Below are positions 36,231 through 44,326 of a DNA stretch of 64,000 bases, piece after piece. How positions within the stretch are numbered: position 1 is the stretch's first letter; each line of letters starts with the position of its first letter. Under the pieces are notes generated by a model that saw only the letters and a program-made list of their open reading frames with translations, had not been told where the DNA came from and did not search any database. The position numbers were made by a program, and so were the translations under genes. This DNA comes from Streptomyces sp. SID13726 (GTDB taxonomy: Bacteria > Actinomycetota > Actinomycetes > Streptomycetales > Streptomycetaceae): assembly GCF_010548375.1 (NCBI RefSeq), contig NZ_JAAGLY010000002.1:496001-560000 (forward strand). Direction: 5' to 3'.

Positions 36231-36262
36231 CCCGACCCACACGAGTCCCGACCCACACGAGT
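36231..36262 (+). repeat. 16-bp direct repeat next to a ribosome-binding site
   Basis: CCCGACCCACACGAGT occurs twice in tandem, ending immediately before the GAGG that precedes the phosphodiesterase start. Shorter related CCGACCCAC copies extend upstream to about 36180. The region 35987-36230 otherwise holds only the promoter. Confidence 0.75.
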
Positions 36263-36271
36263 GAGGTGTCG

Positions 36272-37339
36272 ATGTCATCGAGACATGTCCTCGCCGGCCT
36301 GGCGCTGGCGCCGTTGCTCGCGCTCTCGGTCGCCGCGCCCGCGACGGCGTACGACGGCCGCCGACCGCCCGCCCAGAAGCGGCACTTCGACCTCCAGGCG
36401 CACCGCGGCGGCATCGGCATGACGACCGAGGAGTCCCTGGAGGGGTTCGGCAAGGCGATGCGCCTCGGGGTGTCCACGCTGGAGCTGGACACCCATGTCA
36501 CCAAGGACCGCAAGGTCGTCGTCAACCACGACCGGCAGATCAGCGCGGTCAAGTGCCGTGACACGGGCCCTGTCACGCCTGGCGACCCGATGTACCCGTA
36601 TGTCGGCAAGTACATCAAGGATCTGACGCTGGCTCAGATCAGGACGATGGACTGCGGCTACCGGCAACTGCCGGGCTTCCCGGACCAGGAGGTGGTCAAG
36701 GGCTTCCGGATGGTCGAGTTGAAGGACGTCCTGAACCTGGTCAAGAGCTACGGCGCCAAGCAGGTCAAGCTCAACATCGAGACGAAGGTGGAGGCGGGCG
36801 CGCCCGAACAGACCGCGCCGCGAGGGCTGTTCGTGCGGCGGGTCCATGAGGAGATCCACCGTTCGGGCATCGAGGACCAGGTGACCATCCAGTCCTTCGA
36901 CTGGGGCGCGCTGAAGGCGATGCACCGACTGGCCCCGAAGTGGCCGCTGGTCGCGCTGACCAACTACGACTTCCTCCAGGTCGGTCAGCCCGGCGCCTCC
37001 CCCTGGCTCGGCGGGATCGACGCCGACGACTACGGCGGTGACTTCGTGAGGGCCGCCGCGACGATCCCCGGTGTCAAGGCGCTCTCCCCCAACTACGGTT
37101 TCCCGCAGAACGGCAAGGTCGGCGATCCCGGCTTCCGCTTCTACCCCGACCGCACGATGGTCCGCGAGGCCCACGCCCGGGGCCTGAAGGTCATCCCGTG
37201 GACCTGTGACGACCCGGCCACCGTGGAGGCGCTGATGGACATGGGCGTGGACGGCATCATCACCGACTACCCGAACTACGTACGGCAGATCATGGCCGAG
37301 CGTGGCATGCGACTGCCCAGGGCGTACCAGCCCCGCTGA
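36272..37339 (+). CDS. Secreted glycerophosphodiester phosphodiesterase
   Basis: 355 aa from ATG (MSSRHVLAGLALAPLL), with GAGG 5 bases upstream; an in-frame GTG two codons earlier is the alternative. The signal peptide is residues 1-26, with cleavage after APATA. The GDPD barrel has the catalytic QAHRGG (near 40), STLELDTHVTKDRKVVVNHD (E-x-D metal ligands and the second catalytic His), LNIETK and a C-terminal WTCDDPATVEALMDMGVDGIITDYP. It hydrolyses glycerophosphodiesters from lipids or teichoic acids outside the cell to glycerol-3-phosphate and an alcohol. Phosphate-dependent control is common for such genes, but no clear PHO box was seen. Confidence 0.94.
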   Translation: MSSRHVLAGLALAPLLALSVAAPATAYDGRRPPAQKRHFDLQAHRGGIGMTTEESLEGFGKAMRLGVSTLELDTHVTKDRKVVVNHDRQISAVKCRDTGPVTPGDPMYPYVGKYIKDLTLAQIRTMDCGYRQLPGFPDQEVVKGFRMVELKDVLNLVKSYGAKQVKLNIETKVEAGAPEQTAPRGLFVRRVHEEIHRSGIEDQVTIQSFDWGALKAMHRLAPKWPLVALTNYDFLQVGQPGASPWLGGIDADDYGGDFVRAAATIPGVKALSPNYGFPQNGKVGDPGFRFYPDRTMVREAHARGLKVIPWTCDDPATVEALMDMGVDGIITDYPNYVRQIMAERGMRLPRAYQPR

Positions 37340-37359
37340 GGCGGGCACGCCGACCGGAG

Positions 37360-37387
37360 CCCGCCGGCCCCCTGCGGAGTCGGCGGG
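37360..37387. terminator. Weak hairpin after the phosphodiesterase gene
   Basis: CCCGCCG and CGGCGGG arms (7 bp) with a 14-base loop, 20 bases after the stop. Confidence 0.35.
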
Positions 37388-37417
37388 TTCCTCCGCGGGC
37401 AGGCCCGTCATGTTCTC

Positions 37418-37446
37418 TTGACGCCCCCTCGCGCGCGGGACACAAT
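37418..37446 (+). promoter_or_regulatory. Promoter of the LacI gene, probably leaderless
   Basis: TTGACG-N17-CACAAT. The -10 box ends 6 bases before the ATG, so the predicted first transcribed base is the A of the start codon. No ribosome-binding sequence is visible. Confidence 0.55.
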
Positions 37447-37452
37447 CCACAG

Positions 37453-38484
37453 ATGAATGTGACCGGTCACACCCGCGGTCCGGCGAGCATCAGGGATGTC
37501 GCCGCGGCCGCCGGGGTCTCCTACCAGACCGTCTCCCGGGTGATCAACGGCCACCCGAGCGTCAGGCAGTCGACGCGGGAGCGGGTGCTCGCCGTCATCG
37601 ACGAGCTGGGCTTCCGGCGCAACGCCACCGCGCTCGCGCTGGCCAGGGGCCGCAGCAGGGCCGTGACCGTGCTGACCGCGAACACCACGCACTACGGCTA
37701 CGCCTCGATCCTCCAGGGCATCGAGGAGGCCGCGCGCGCGGCAGCCTACTCGGTGGGCGTGGGCGTCCTGGAGTCGGCCGACGAGGCCGCCGTCACCGCC
37801 GAGGTGCGGCGGGCCGGGGACACGGGCGGCGGGCTCGTCGTGATCGCCTACGACCCGGCCGGGGTCCGGGCTCTGGAGTCCGTACCGGCCGGGCTGCCGG
37901 TCGTCGGCGTGGTCGAGACCCCGGCGAGCCCGCCCACCGGCGACCAGCCGTGGGTGTGGACCGACGACCGCGAGGCCGCGTACGAGGCGACCCGGCATCT
38001 GCTGTCCCTGGGCCACGGGACCGTGCACTACGTCGCCATCCCCTCCAGCACCCGCCGCACCAGCGCCCGCACCGCAGGCTGGCGCCGAGCCCTCAAGGAG
38101 GCGGGCGCTCCTGAACCCCGTCCCGTGCAAGGGAGTTGGGGCCCGGCCGGCGGGCACGCGGCGGGCCTGGCGCTCGCGCGGGACCCGGCCGTCACCGCGA
38201 TCCTGTGCGGCAACGACGACCTCGCGCTCGGGGTGCTGCGCGCCCTGCACGAGTCCGGCCGCTCGGTGCCGGGCGAGGTCAGTGTGGCCGGGTTCGACGA
38301 CGCCCCGCACTCCGCCTATCTGATGCCGTCCCTGACGACCGTACGGCTGGACTTCACGGGTCTTGGCCGGTCGGCGTTCGCCCTGCTGCACGGAGTGCTG
38401 GAGGAGTCGGCAGCGGTCGCCCCGCACCCCGTCTCGGTGCCGGAGCTGGTGATCCGGGAAAGCTCAGGACGGCCGCCCGGCTGA
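37453..38484 (+). CDS. LacI-family transcriptional regulator
   Basis: 343 aa. The N-terminal LacI helix-turn-helix and hinge are clear (ASIRDVAAAAGVSYQTVSRVINGHPSVRQSTRERVLAVIDELGFRRN). The periplasmic-binding-protein-like effector domain ends with AILCGNDDLALGVLRALHESGRSVPGEVSVAGFDDAPHSAYLMPSLTTVR. Its effector is probably a sugar. No sugar operon is adjacent, and LacI-type dyads are seen in this window only upstream of the two protease genes. The mRNA is predicted to be leaderless. Confidence 0.95.
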   Translation: MNVTGHTRGPASIRDVAAAAGVSYQTVSRVINGHPSVRQSTRERVLAVIDELGFRRNATALALARGRSRAVTVLTANTTHYGYASILQGIEEAARAAAYSVGVGVLESADEAAVTAEVRRAGDTGGGLVVIAYDPAGVRALESVPAGLPVVGVVETPASPPTGDQPWVWTDDREAAYEATRHLLSLGHGTVHYVAIPSSTRRTSARTAGWRRALKEAGAPEPRPVQGSWGPAGGHAAGLALARDPAVTAILCGNDDLALGVLRALHESGRSVPGEVSVAGFDDAPHSAYLMPSLTTVRLDFTGLGRSAFALLHGVLEESAAVAPHPVSVPELVIRESSGRPPG

Positions 38485-38507
38485 ACTCCTCGCCCGTGCC
38501 CGGCGGT

Positions 38508-39140
38508 TCAGGCCGGGGCGGCCCGCCCCGGCCGGGAGCGCCGGCTCACCCAGCCGTACAGGACGACCGAGCAGACCGCCGCCAGCGCACACCAGGTCGA
38601 CACGAACTCCAGTCGCCACAACAGCCAGCACACCAGGGCCCCTACTCCCGCCAGCATGCCGAGTGCCGTCAGCCAGCGGTCGCCGGAGAGCAGCAGCGCG
38701 CCGACCGTGGCGATCAGGTAGCCCGCGACGAGCAGTTCGGCGCGGGGCAGTCCGATGACGTAGGCCATGGTGTGACCGCGGATCTCGGCGCGGACGGGGC
38801 GGGTGGCGAGGCCGTGGGCGAGGAAGGCGGCGGTCACCGCGCCGACCGCCACGAACACCGCCGCCCGGCGCGCGGCCCGGCCGGAGACGGCGCACCACAC
38901 GCCGACGGGCACCCATACCGCCAGCAGGGGCAGGGCGATGACGGCCCAGGCGACGGTGGCCGCCCCGGTGCCCCCGCCGGTGTGCCACACGTGGGCCTCG
39001 ACGAGTTGGTGGGCACCCAGGAGCAACGGCAGGGCCGCGAGGGGCAGGTCCCCGGCGCGGCGGGTCCGGGACACGCAGGCCACTCCGACGGACGTGATCG
39101 CCGCGCCTGCCACGAGATCCGCTGTCGCACTCCAGCACAT
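38508..39140 (-). CDS. Integral membrane protein (DUF6629-like)
   Basis: 210 aa with six or seven hydrophobic segments, opening with MCWSATADLVAGAAITSVGVACVSR and LPLAALPLLLGAHQLVEAHVWH. This N-terminus, with MCWSA followed by the His-rich GAHQLVEAHVW, is characteristic of a family of uncharacterised actinobacterial and cyanobacterial membrane proteins. It stands alone, converging on the LacI gene. The upstream 110 bases are a 20-bp tandem repeat and spacer. Confidence 0.8.
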   Translation of the reverse strand: MCWSATADLVAGAAITSVGVACVSRTRRAGDLPLAALPLLLGAHQLVEAHVWHTGGGTGAATVAWAVIALPLLAVWVPVGVWCAVSGRAARRAAVFVAVGAVTAAFLAHGLATRPVRAEIRGHTMAYVIGLPRAELLVAGYLIATVGALLLSGDRWLTALGMLAGVGALVCWLLWRLEFVSTWCALAAVCSVVLYGWVSRRSRPGRAAPA

Positions 39141-39189
39141 GACACCACCATGTCAGCCGAGGCCGCCGAGCGCGGACTGCGCCACGGTG

Positions 39190-39249
39190 GGGGCGGGATC
39201 GGTGCGGCCGGGGCGGGATCGGTGCGGCCGGGGCGGGATCGGTGCGGTG
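39190..39249 (+). repeat. Three tandem copies of a 20-bp unit
   Basis: GGGGCGGGATCGGTGCGGCC repeats three times with slight loss at the end. It fills the spacer between the membrane-protein start and the end of the binding-protein operon. Confidence 0.8.
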
Positions 39250-39252
39250 CGC

Positions 39253-40530
39253 TCAGCCGCCGGGCCGTGCGCAGATGTCCTCCGGCGGGCGGAACGTGCG
39301 GTCGGTGCCGGAGTCGGCGTTCACCTGGGTGCGTATGGTCTCCAACTGCTGGAGCAGTGAGGTGAGTTGTCGTCGGGTCGGGTCGCGGAAGAACTCCAGG
39401 ACCGCGCGATGGAAGGCGTCGCGGAGTTCGGGCGGCATCACGTCGGAGGCGTCGAAGCAGAGGGTGCGGGCGCGGGTGGTGAGCAGGGTGTCGATCTCCC
39501 GTTCGAGCGGGGTCGTGGGGGCCGACGGCGACAGCCCGGCCGTGTCCGGGAAAAGCGGCCGTACCGCGGGGTCCGCCTCCGCGCGCCAGCGTTCCCGTCC
39601 GGCGGGGCTGGACAGCCGCTCCACGAGTTCCTGGGCGTCCGGGTCGTCGCTGAAGACGGCGGCCATGTCGCCCGCCACCTCGAAGGCGTCCCGGTACGCG
39701 GACGGGCCGTCCAGATAGCGGGCCGACGGCTCCACCGTCACGGCGTCGCCGGAGTAGACGTACCGGATGAAGGCGCTCTGGTGCTCGTGCGTGCAGTCGA
39801 AGCCGGGTGAGTCGAGCAGCCCGCGGGGCCGGCCCTGAGGATCGGAGGAGCCCTCGAACGACGTGGTCAGGGAGCGTTCGACCGACGCCGGGGAGCGCTT
39901 GCCGAGGAGCTGGGCCCAGGTGGTCCAGGCGCGCTCGACGGCCGGGTCGCGCCAGTCGAGGCGGCCCGTGGCCCACTCGCTGTAGACGGCCGGGCCCGCC
40001 TGGTGCAGCACCAGGTCCTCGATCCAGTCGGTGCCGGGCCAGCCCGAGGTGGCCTGGGAGGCGAGCCCGACGCACCAGGTGGGGTGGTCGTCCGGTGTGC
40101 CCTTCTCGCTCCACACCAGGCTCTTGAGGTCGATCTTCAGCGGCACCCAGTAGGTGAGCCGTCTGCTGTCGACGAGCAGGGTCGGCGCCCACGGCGGGTA
40201 GGCGCGCTCGGCGGTCTCCTCGGCGAGGGGCCGCAGCTTGTCGCGGCGGGCGTACTCGGTGAGCTCGCCGATGCTGTTGAGAACGGCCACGTCCGGCGGG
40301 TCGTCGGCCTCCAGCTGTGAGACGAGCGTCTCGCGCAGTGAGCGGGTGCCTTCGTAGGTGTACGTCCGTCCCGTGCCGTCGTCCAGTCTGTCGAGGGCGG
40401 CTTCGAAGGCCTTGCCCTCCTCCCCCGTCCAGGGGCCGAGGACGACGAGCGGGTCGCGGGTGTCCGTGCCGCAGCCGGGGACCAGGGCGAGCAGACAGGC
40501 CGCGAGGAGGGCCCGCGCGAGGCGGCTCAT
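39253..40530 (-). CDS. Extracellular solute-binding lipoprotein (GlnH-like role)
   Basis: 425 aa. The ATG overlaps the upstream stop as ATGA. The signal peptide MSRLARALLAACLLALVPGC ends in a lipobox (LVPG-C). The mature part resembles family-1 extracellular binding proteins (VVLGPWTGEEGKAFEAALDRL, DPPDVAVLNSIGELTEYARRDKLRPL, GWPGTDWIEDLVLHQAG, VEPSARYLDGPSAYRDAFEVAG). No permease or ATPase gene of an importer is present. Instead it is the last gene after a PknG-like kinase and a four-helix membrane protein, the composition of the mycobacterial PknG-GlnX-GlnH sensor. It is therefore more likely a sensor than a transport component. Confidence 0.88.
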   Translation of the reverse strand: MSRLARALLAACLLALVPGCGTDTRDPLVVLGPWTGEEGKAFEAALDRLDDGTGRTYTYEGTRSLRETLVSQLEADDPPDVAVLNSIGELTEYARRDKLRPLAEETAERAYPPWAPTLLVDSRRLTYWVPLKIDLKSLVWSEKGTPDDHPTWCVGLASQATSGWPGTDWIEDLVLHQAGPAVYSEWATGRLDWRDPAVERAWTTWAQLLGKRSPASVERSLTTSFEGSSDPQGRPRGLLDSPGFDCTHEHQSAFIRYVYSGDAVTVEPSARYLDGPSAYRDAFEVAGDMAAVFSDDPDAQELVERLSSPAGRERWRAEADPAVRPLFPDTAGLSPSAPTTPLEREIDTLLTTRARTLCFDASDVMPPELRDAFHRAVLEFFRDPTRRQLTSLLQQLETIRTQVNADSGTDRTFRPPEDICARPGG

Positions 40531-41744
40531 GCGGTGGCTCCCGGGCGGGTGACGGCGAGGTATTCGCGGCGGTAGGCGTGCAGGGCACCGGCGATGAGGG
40601 CCGCCGTGGCGAGTCCCGTGGGGAACACGAAGGGGGCGACACCGTCCAGGAAGGCGAGCCGGCCGTCCTCGAGACCGGTGTCGATCCGGGCCTGGAGCGT
40701 CTCGATGGCCTCGGGCTCCGGACCCGCGAAGGGGCGTTCCTCGGCGACCGTCTCCGTGCGCGGCGAGGTCCGCTCGGCCAGGGTGTCGGCGACGGGGACG
40801 GTCTCGTGCTGTGCGTGCAGGGCGAGCAGGGCGTCGGCGGTCAGGAAGGGCACGGCGAGCAGCGGCAGGGCGGCGAGAGCGAGGGGGACGCTGAGGCGGA
40901 TCCGGAAGCGGCTGCGCAGAAAGGCCACCGTGCGCCACAGGCCCGCGGCGAGCAGCGCGAGGGCGAGGGCGGCGACGACCGACGCGGCGATGGCGCCAGG
41001 GCCCCAGGCGGCCCGGTCGGCGAGGCGCTCGCGCAGTCGACCCTCCAGGCCGGTCACCCGGTCGACGATCGAGGTCGCCGCGGAACCGGTGGCCGCCGGG
41101 CACGCCGGGTAGGGGTTCCGGACGGTCGCGGCGACGGTCTGCGAGCACAACATGCTGCGGGCGTAGGTCAGTTCGGCGTCGCGCAGGACCGGGTCGGTGG
41201 CGTGGCCCTGGGCCCGGCCGATCCAGCCGGTGTAGTCGACGACCAGCGCGGACACCACCCGCAGCTCCTGTTCCTCGGCGACCGTGAGGGCACCGCTGCG
41301 GGTGACCTGGTTCAGGCTCTGGGTGGCACGGGCGATCCGGGTCCGGTACCGCTCGCTCAGGCCGCTGAGTTCGGCGGCCCGGCCCTCGTCGAGGTTCCGC
41401 TCGGCCTCGCCCTGCGCGATCAGCAGCGAGGCCCGGGCGTCGGCGAGGTCGACCAGCGCGGGCGCCGCGCGCTGCCTGAGGTACGCGGAGTCGCCGCGCA
41501 CGCCCGAGTACGCCCAGCCGAGCGTCCCGAACGCCACCACCGCGAGCAGGGGCAGCGCGACGAGCCGGTCCCGCAGATAGGCGCGGTTGCGGCGCCCGGC
41601 GGTGGCGGGCCAGGCGTAACGCCGGACGCGGCGGCCGAGTTCGGCGACTACGGCGGCGACGGCCCGCGCGAGGCGGAGGGCGTCCGGTGCGAGGGCGCGC
41701 GGGCGGCCGTGCGGAGCCAGTCGGCGACTCTCTTGCCGAGCCAT
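40527..41744 (-). CDS. Four-helix membrane protein (GlnX-like)
   Basis: 405 aa from ATG (MARQESRRLAPHGR), which lies inside the kinase gene and gives a 97-base overlap. Hydrophobic helices are at about 55-77 (LVALPLLAVVAFGTLGWAY), 245-268 (AIAASVVAALALALLAAGLW), 282-305 and 375-395. A long extracytoplasmic helical region lies between the first two (AERNLDEGRAAELSGLSERYRTR). The layout of four helices with an external coiled sensor region matches the GlnX partner of PknG. It would transmit binding of the lipoprotein to the cytoplasmic kinase. The start is uncertain because no strong ribosome site is present. Confidence 0.8.
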   Translation of the reverse strand: MARQESRRLAPHGRPRALAPDALRLARAVAAVVAELGRRVRRYAWPATAGRRNRAYLRDRLVALPLLAVVAFGTLGWAYSGVRGDSAYLRQRAAPALVDLADARASLLIAQGEAERNLDEGRAAELSGLSERYRTRIARATQSLNQVTRSGALTVAEEQELRVVSALVVDYTGWIGRAQGHATDPVLRDAELTYARSMLCSQTVAATVRNPYPACPAATGSAATSIVDRVTGLEGRLRERLADRAAWGPGAIAASVVAALALALLAAGLWRTVAFLRSRFRIRLSVPLALAALPLLAVPFLTADALLALHAQHETVPVADTLAERTSPRTETVAEERPFAGPEPEAIETLQARIDTGLEDGRLAFLDGVAPFVFPTGLATAALIAGALHAYRREYLAVTRPGATA

Positions 41745-44131
41745 GGGCTGTCCCTGTGGTGTCGGAAGGCGAGCGGGCGGACCTCGTAGGCGCGGTCCAG
41801 GAGGATCTCGGCGACGGCCGCGTCCTCGGGGACGGCGGAGCGGGCGGCCTGGTGGGCGAGGGTGACATAGCGGCGGGACAGGTCCGCGCGCAGACCGTGT
41901 TCGTCGGCCGGCAGCCCGAGCCGGGGATCGGCGCCGGTGGACAGGGCCGCGAGACCGGCCGCGTCGAGGGCGCCACGCGCGAGGGCTCCCTGGACGGCCT
42001 CCCACGCCTCCACGGTCATCCGCACCCTGGCCTCCTCGTCGGTCAGGCCGTGCGCGTGGAAGAGCAGCGCGAGACGTTCCAGCACCTCGCGCAGCCGTCG
42101 CGGCACCTCGTCGGCGCGCTCCGTGGTGCGCGCGTACACGATCCCGATCCGCACGGCGGCCGTCCGCGCGGCGGTCCGGTGCCGTGAGTGCTGCGGTACG
42201 GCGTCGAGTTCGCGTACGGCCTCCTCGCGCGCCCGCTCACCGTCCAGGGCGAGCCGGGCGCGGGCGGCGCCGAAGGCCGCACTGCCCAGGGAGGGGTTGC
42301 GCAGCCGGACCGCCTCGTAGAACGTGAGGGCCTCGTGGCGGCGGTCGAGGCGTTCCGCGCAGTGGCCGAGGGCGAGCTTGGGCGCGTACTCGCCGGGGAT
42401 CGCCGCGTACACCCGGTCGAAGTACCGCCAGGCGGCGTCGACTTGGTCCCGGGCGAGGGCGAGCAGTCCGTGGTGCCAGTCCAGCCGCCAGTCGTACGGG
42501 GCGCGCCCGGGCCCGATCCGCGCCTCGGCGGCCCGCAGTTCGCGGGCGGCGGCCTCGGGGCCGTCCGCCGGGTTGCGCAACCGCAGCCGGAAGCGCAGCA
42601 GATGGACCTCGGTGGAGTCCCGCCAGTCGCCGATGTGCTGGAGCAGGGCCTCGGGGGCGGCGTCGGCCAGTCTGCTCAGTTCGGCGTGGTGCTCGTCGTG
42701 GGGGTCGGGGCGCGGGACGGGCAGACGCTGGGCGACCTCCGCGGGCGAGGGCGGCGCGAAGGGGGCCGGGGCGTCGGGGGCGGTCCAGTGGGCCAGGGGT
42801 GGTGCGGAGCCGAGGGCGCCGTCGAGGGCGTAGGCGGACTGGAGGAAGAGCGGGGACGGTTCGAAGGTCTCGGTGCCGGTGCGCAGCGATCTCAACTCTC
42901 TGAAGACGCCCCGCAGTTGTTCGTCCATCTCGCGTGCGTCGGCGAACCGTCCGGCGGGTTCGCTCAGGGTGGCGCGGTGCAGGACACGGGCGAGGGAGAG
43001 GAGACCCAGGCCGTGGGGGGTGGGGGCGGTGGCGTCGTCGGGGGACCAGGTTTCCTTTTCGGGCGGCGGTCCGTGGGCGGCGGGCGGTGCCGCTGTGACG
43101 TCGGCGGATCCTGCGGCTTCGGCGGATCCCGCGGCTTCCGCGCCGCCCACGCCAGCCGCACCCTCCGGGGCATCCGTACCCTCCACGCCGTCCACGCCGT
43201 CCACGCCGTCCACGCCGTCCACGCCGTCCACGCCGTCCACGCCGTCCACGCCCAGCATCCCGAGGTCCCCCAGGCGGGCCAGGTCCTGGGCGGAGGTGCC
43301 GAGTCCGCTCAGTTTGCGCAGGGTCTCCCCCAGGCTGAACAGGTCGTCCTGCCCCCGGGATTCGCCGTTGCGGCCCACGGTCGGCGCGCGGTAGCCGTCC
43401 GTGGTCATCCCCGGTGCGCCGACGGGCCGTACGCTCCCCACGTCGATGATCTTCGTGGTGGTGCCGTCGTGCATGACGTTGTCCGGCTTGAGGTCGCCGT
43501 AGACCTTGCCGGGCCGGTCGGCGTGCAGATAGGCGAGGGCGGACAGGACGCGCACCCCGTAGGCGAGCACGAACTCGTGGAAGCGTCGGCCGCCGAACTC
43601 GCCGGGGTTCAGCTCGGCCCGCGCCCTGACCTCCTCAAGGGTGAGTCCGTCCACGTACTGGAGGACCAGGAAGTCGCCGACCTCGGGGTGATGGCCGTAG
43701 TTGAAGACCCGGATGATGTCATGGTGGCCGAGGTCGACCAGGGCCCGCCGCTCCCTGGCCAGGGCACCCGCGGCGGCCGCCGCCTGGTCGGGGTGGAGGA
43801 TCTTGATGGCGACCTCGCGGTCGTCGACCTTGGTGTCGAGCGCGAGGTAGACCTCACCCATGCCGCCGTAGCCGAGCGGCCGGATCAGCCGGTACTGCCC
43901 GGCGAGCAACTGGCCCGGAGGCAGAGGCAGTTGCTCGGGAACACCGCCTGGCATCCAGCCGCGTCCGAGCAAGGCGATCGACGGCAGCACCGTGGGATCG
44001 GGGTTCTCCGGGGGCAGTTCGACCTGTGCGGCCCTCAGGTACATCGGCTGTCCGGCGACGACGAGCGGACCGAACGACCCCTCGGATTCCGGCACTTCAC
44101 CGAACGCACTCCTGCCCCGAGCCCCCTCCAT
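41648..44131 (-). CDS. PknG-like Ser/Thr protein kinase with C-terminal TPR region
   Basis: 827 aa from the ATG of MEGARGRS. ATGs at 44182 and 44044 are alternatives, and the ribosome-site evidence is weak for all. The kinase domain (about 85-370) has LGYGGMGEVYLA, the Lys in VAIKIL, YGDLKPDN as the catalytic loop and IDVGS in place of DFG; the YxDLKPxN/IDxGxV pattern is that of PknG. The N-terminal rubredoxin CxxC pairs of mycobacterial PknG are absent. The activation-to-C-lobe region carries an insert with seven GVD repeats. Residues about 500-827 are helical repeats like the PknG TPR domain. In mycobacteria PknG controls 2-oxoglutarate metabolism through a GarA-type target. Here it heads a three-gene operon with overlapping partners. 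Confidence 0.9.
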   Translation of the reverse strand: MEGARGRSAFGEVPESEGSFGPLVVAGQPMYLRAAQVELPPENPDPTVLPSIALLGRGWMPGGVPEQLPLPPGQLLAGQYRLIRPLGYGGMGEVYLALDTKVDDREVAIKILHPDQAAAAAGALARERRALVDLGHHDIIRVFNYGHHPEVGDFLVLQYVDGLTLEEVRARAELNPGEFGGRRFHEFVLAYGVRVLSALAYLHADRPGKVYGDLKPDNVMHDGTTTKIIDVGSVRPVGAPGMTTDGYRAPTVGRNGESRGQDDLFSLGETLRKLSGLGTSAQDLARLGDLGMLGVDGVDGVDGVDGVDGVDGVDGVEGTDAPEGAAGVGGAEAAGSAEAAGSADVTAAPPAAHGPPPEKETWSPDDATAPTPHGLGLLSLARVLHRATLSEPAGRFADAREMDEQLRGVFRELRSLRTGTETFEPSPLFLQSAYALDGALGSAPPLAHWTAPDAPAPFAPPSPAEVAQRLPVPRPDPHDEHHAELSRLADAAPEALLQHIGDWRDSTEVHLLRFRLRLRNPADGPEAAARELRAAEARIGPGRAPYDWRLDWHHGLLALARDQVDAAWRYFDRVYAAIPGEYAPKLALGHCAERLDRRHEALTFYEAVRLRNPSLGSAAFGAARARLALDGERAREEAVRELDAVPQHSRHRTAARTAAVRIGIVYARTTERADEVPRRLREVLERLALLFHAHGLTDEEARVRMTVEAWEAVQGALARGALDAAGLAALSTGADPRLGLPADEHGLRADLSRRYVTLAHQAARSAVPEDAAVAEILLDRAYEVRPLAFRHHRDSPWLGKRVADWLRTAARAPSHRTPSASRGPSPP
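43187..43253 (-). repeat. 9-bp tandem repeat encoding (Gly-Val-Asp)n in the kinase
   Basis: About seven copies of a 9-base unit (CCACGCCGT on the + strand) lie within the kinase domain C-lobe. The frame is preserved for any copy number. Confidence 0.9.
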
Positions 44132-44249
44132 GCCTCCCCAGAATAGGGCCAGGTGCCGGGATTGACCCCTTGCGTTCCGCATGCGGACGGTGATGCGGCC
44201 GGGTTCCGGCCCGTAGCAGGCCGGGATCGGCGTCCCCTTCGGACCGGTG

Positions 44250-44267
44250 CCCCTCTAGAGTGAGGGG
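44250..44267. promoter_or_regulatory. Small dyad with -10-like TAGAGT before the PQQ-propeller kinase
   Basis: CCCCTC-tagagt-GAGGGG contains a TAGAGT hexamer in its loop, 60-75 bases before the kinase start. No clear -35 was seen. Confidence 0.35.
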
Positions 44268-44326
44268 TCCCTGTCAGAAGCGTCCGGACCGCGGCCTCCT
44301 GGGCCGGTGCCGGTGGAGGAGCCACG

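Noticed and set aside
41648..41744. The 97-base kinase/membrane-protein overlap as a sign of a wrong frame
   Set aside because: Both proteins have convincing content, and no good start codon for the membrane protein lies after the kinase stop. A long overlap is accepted with reduced confidence.
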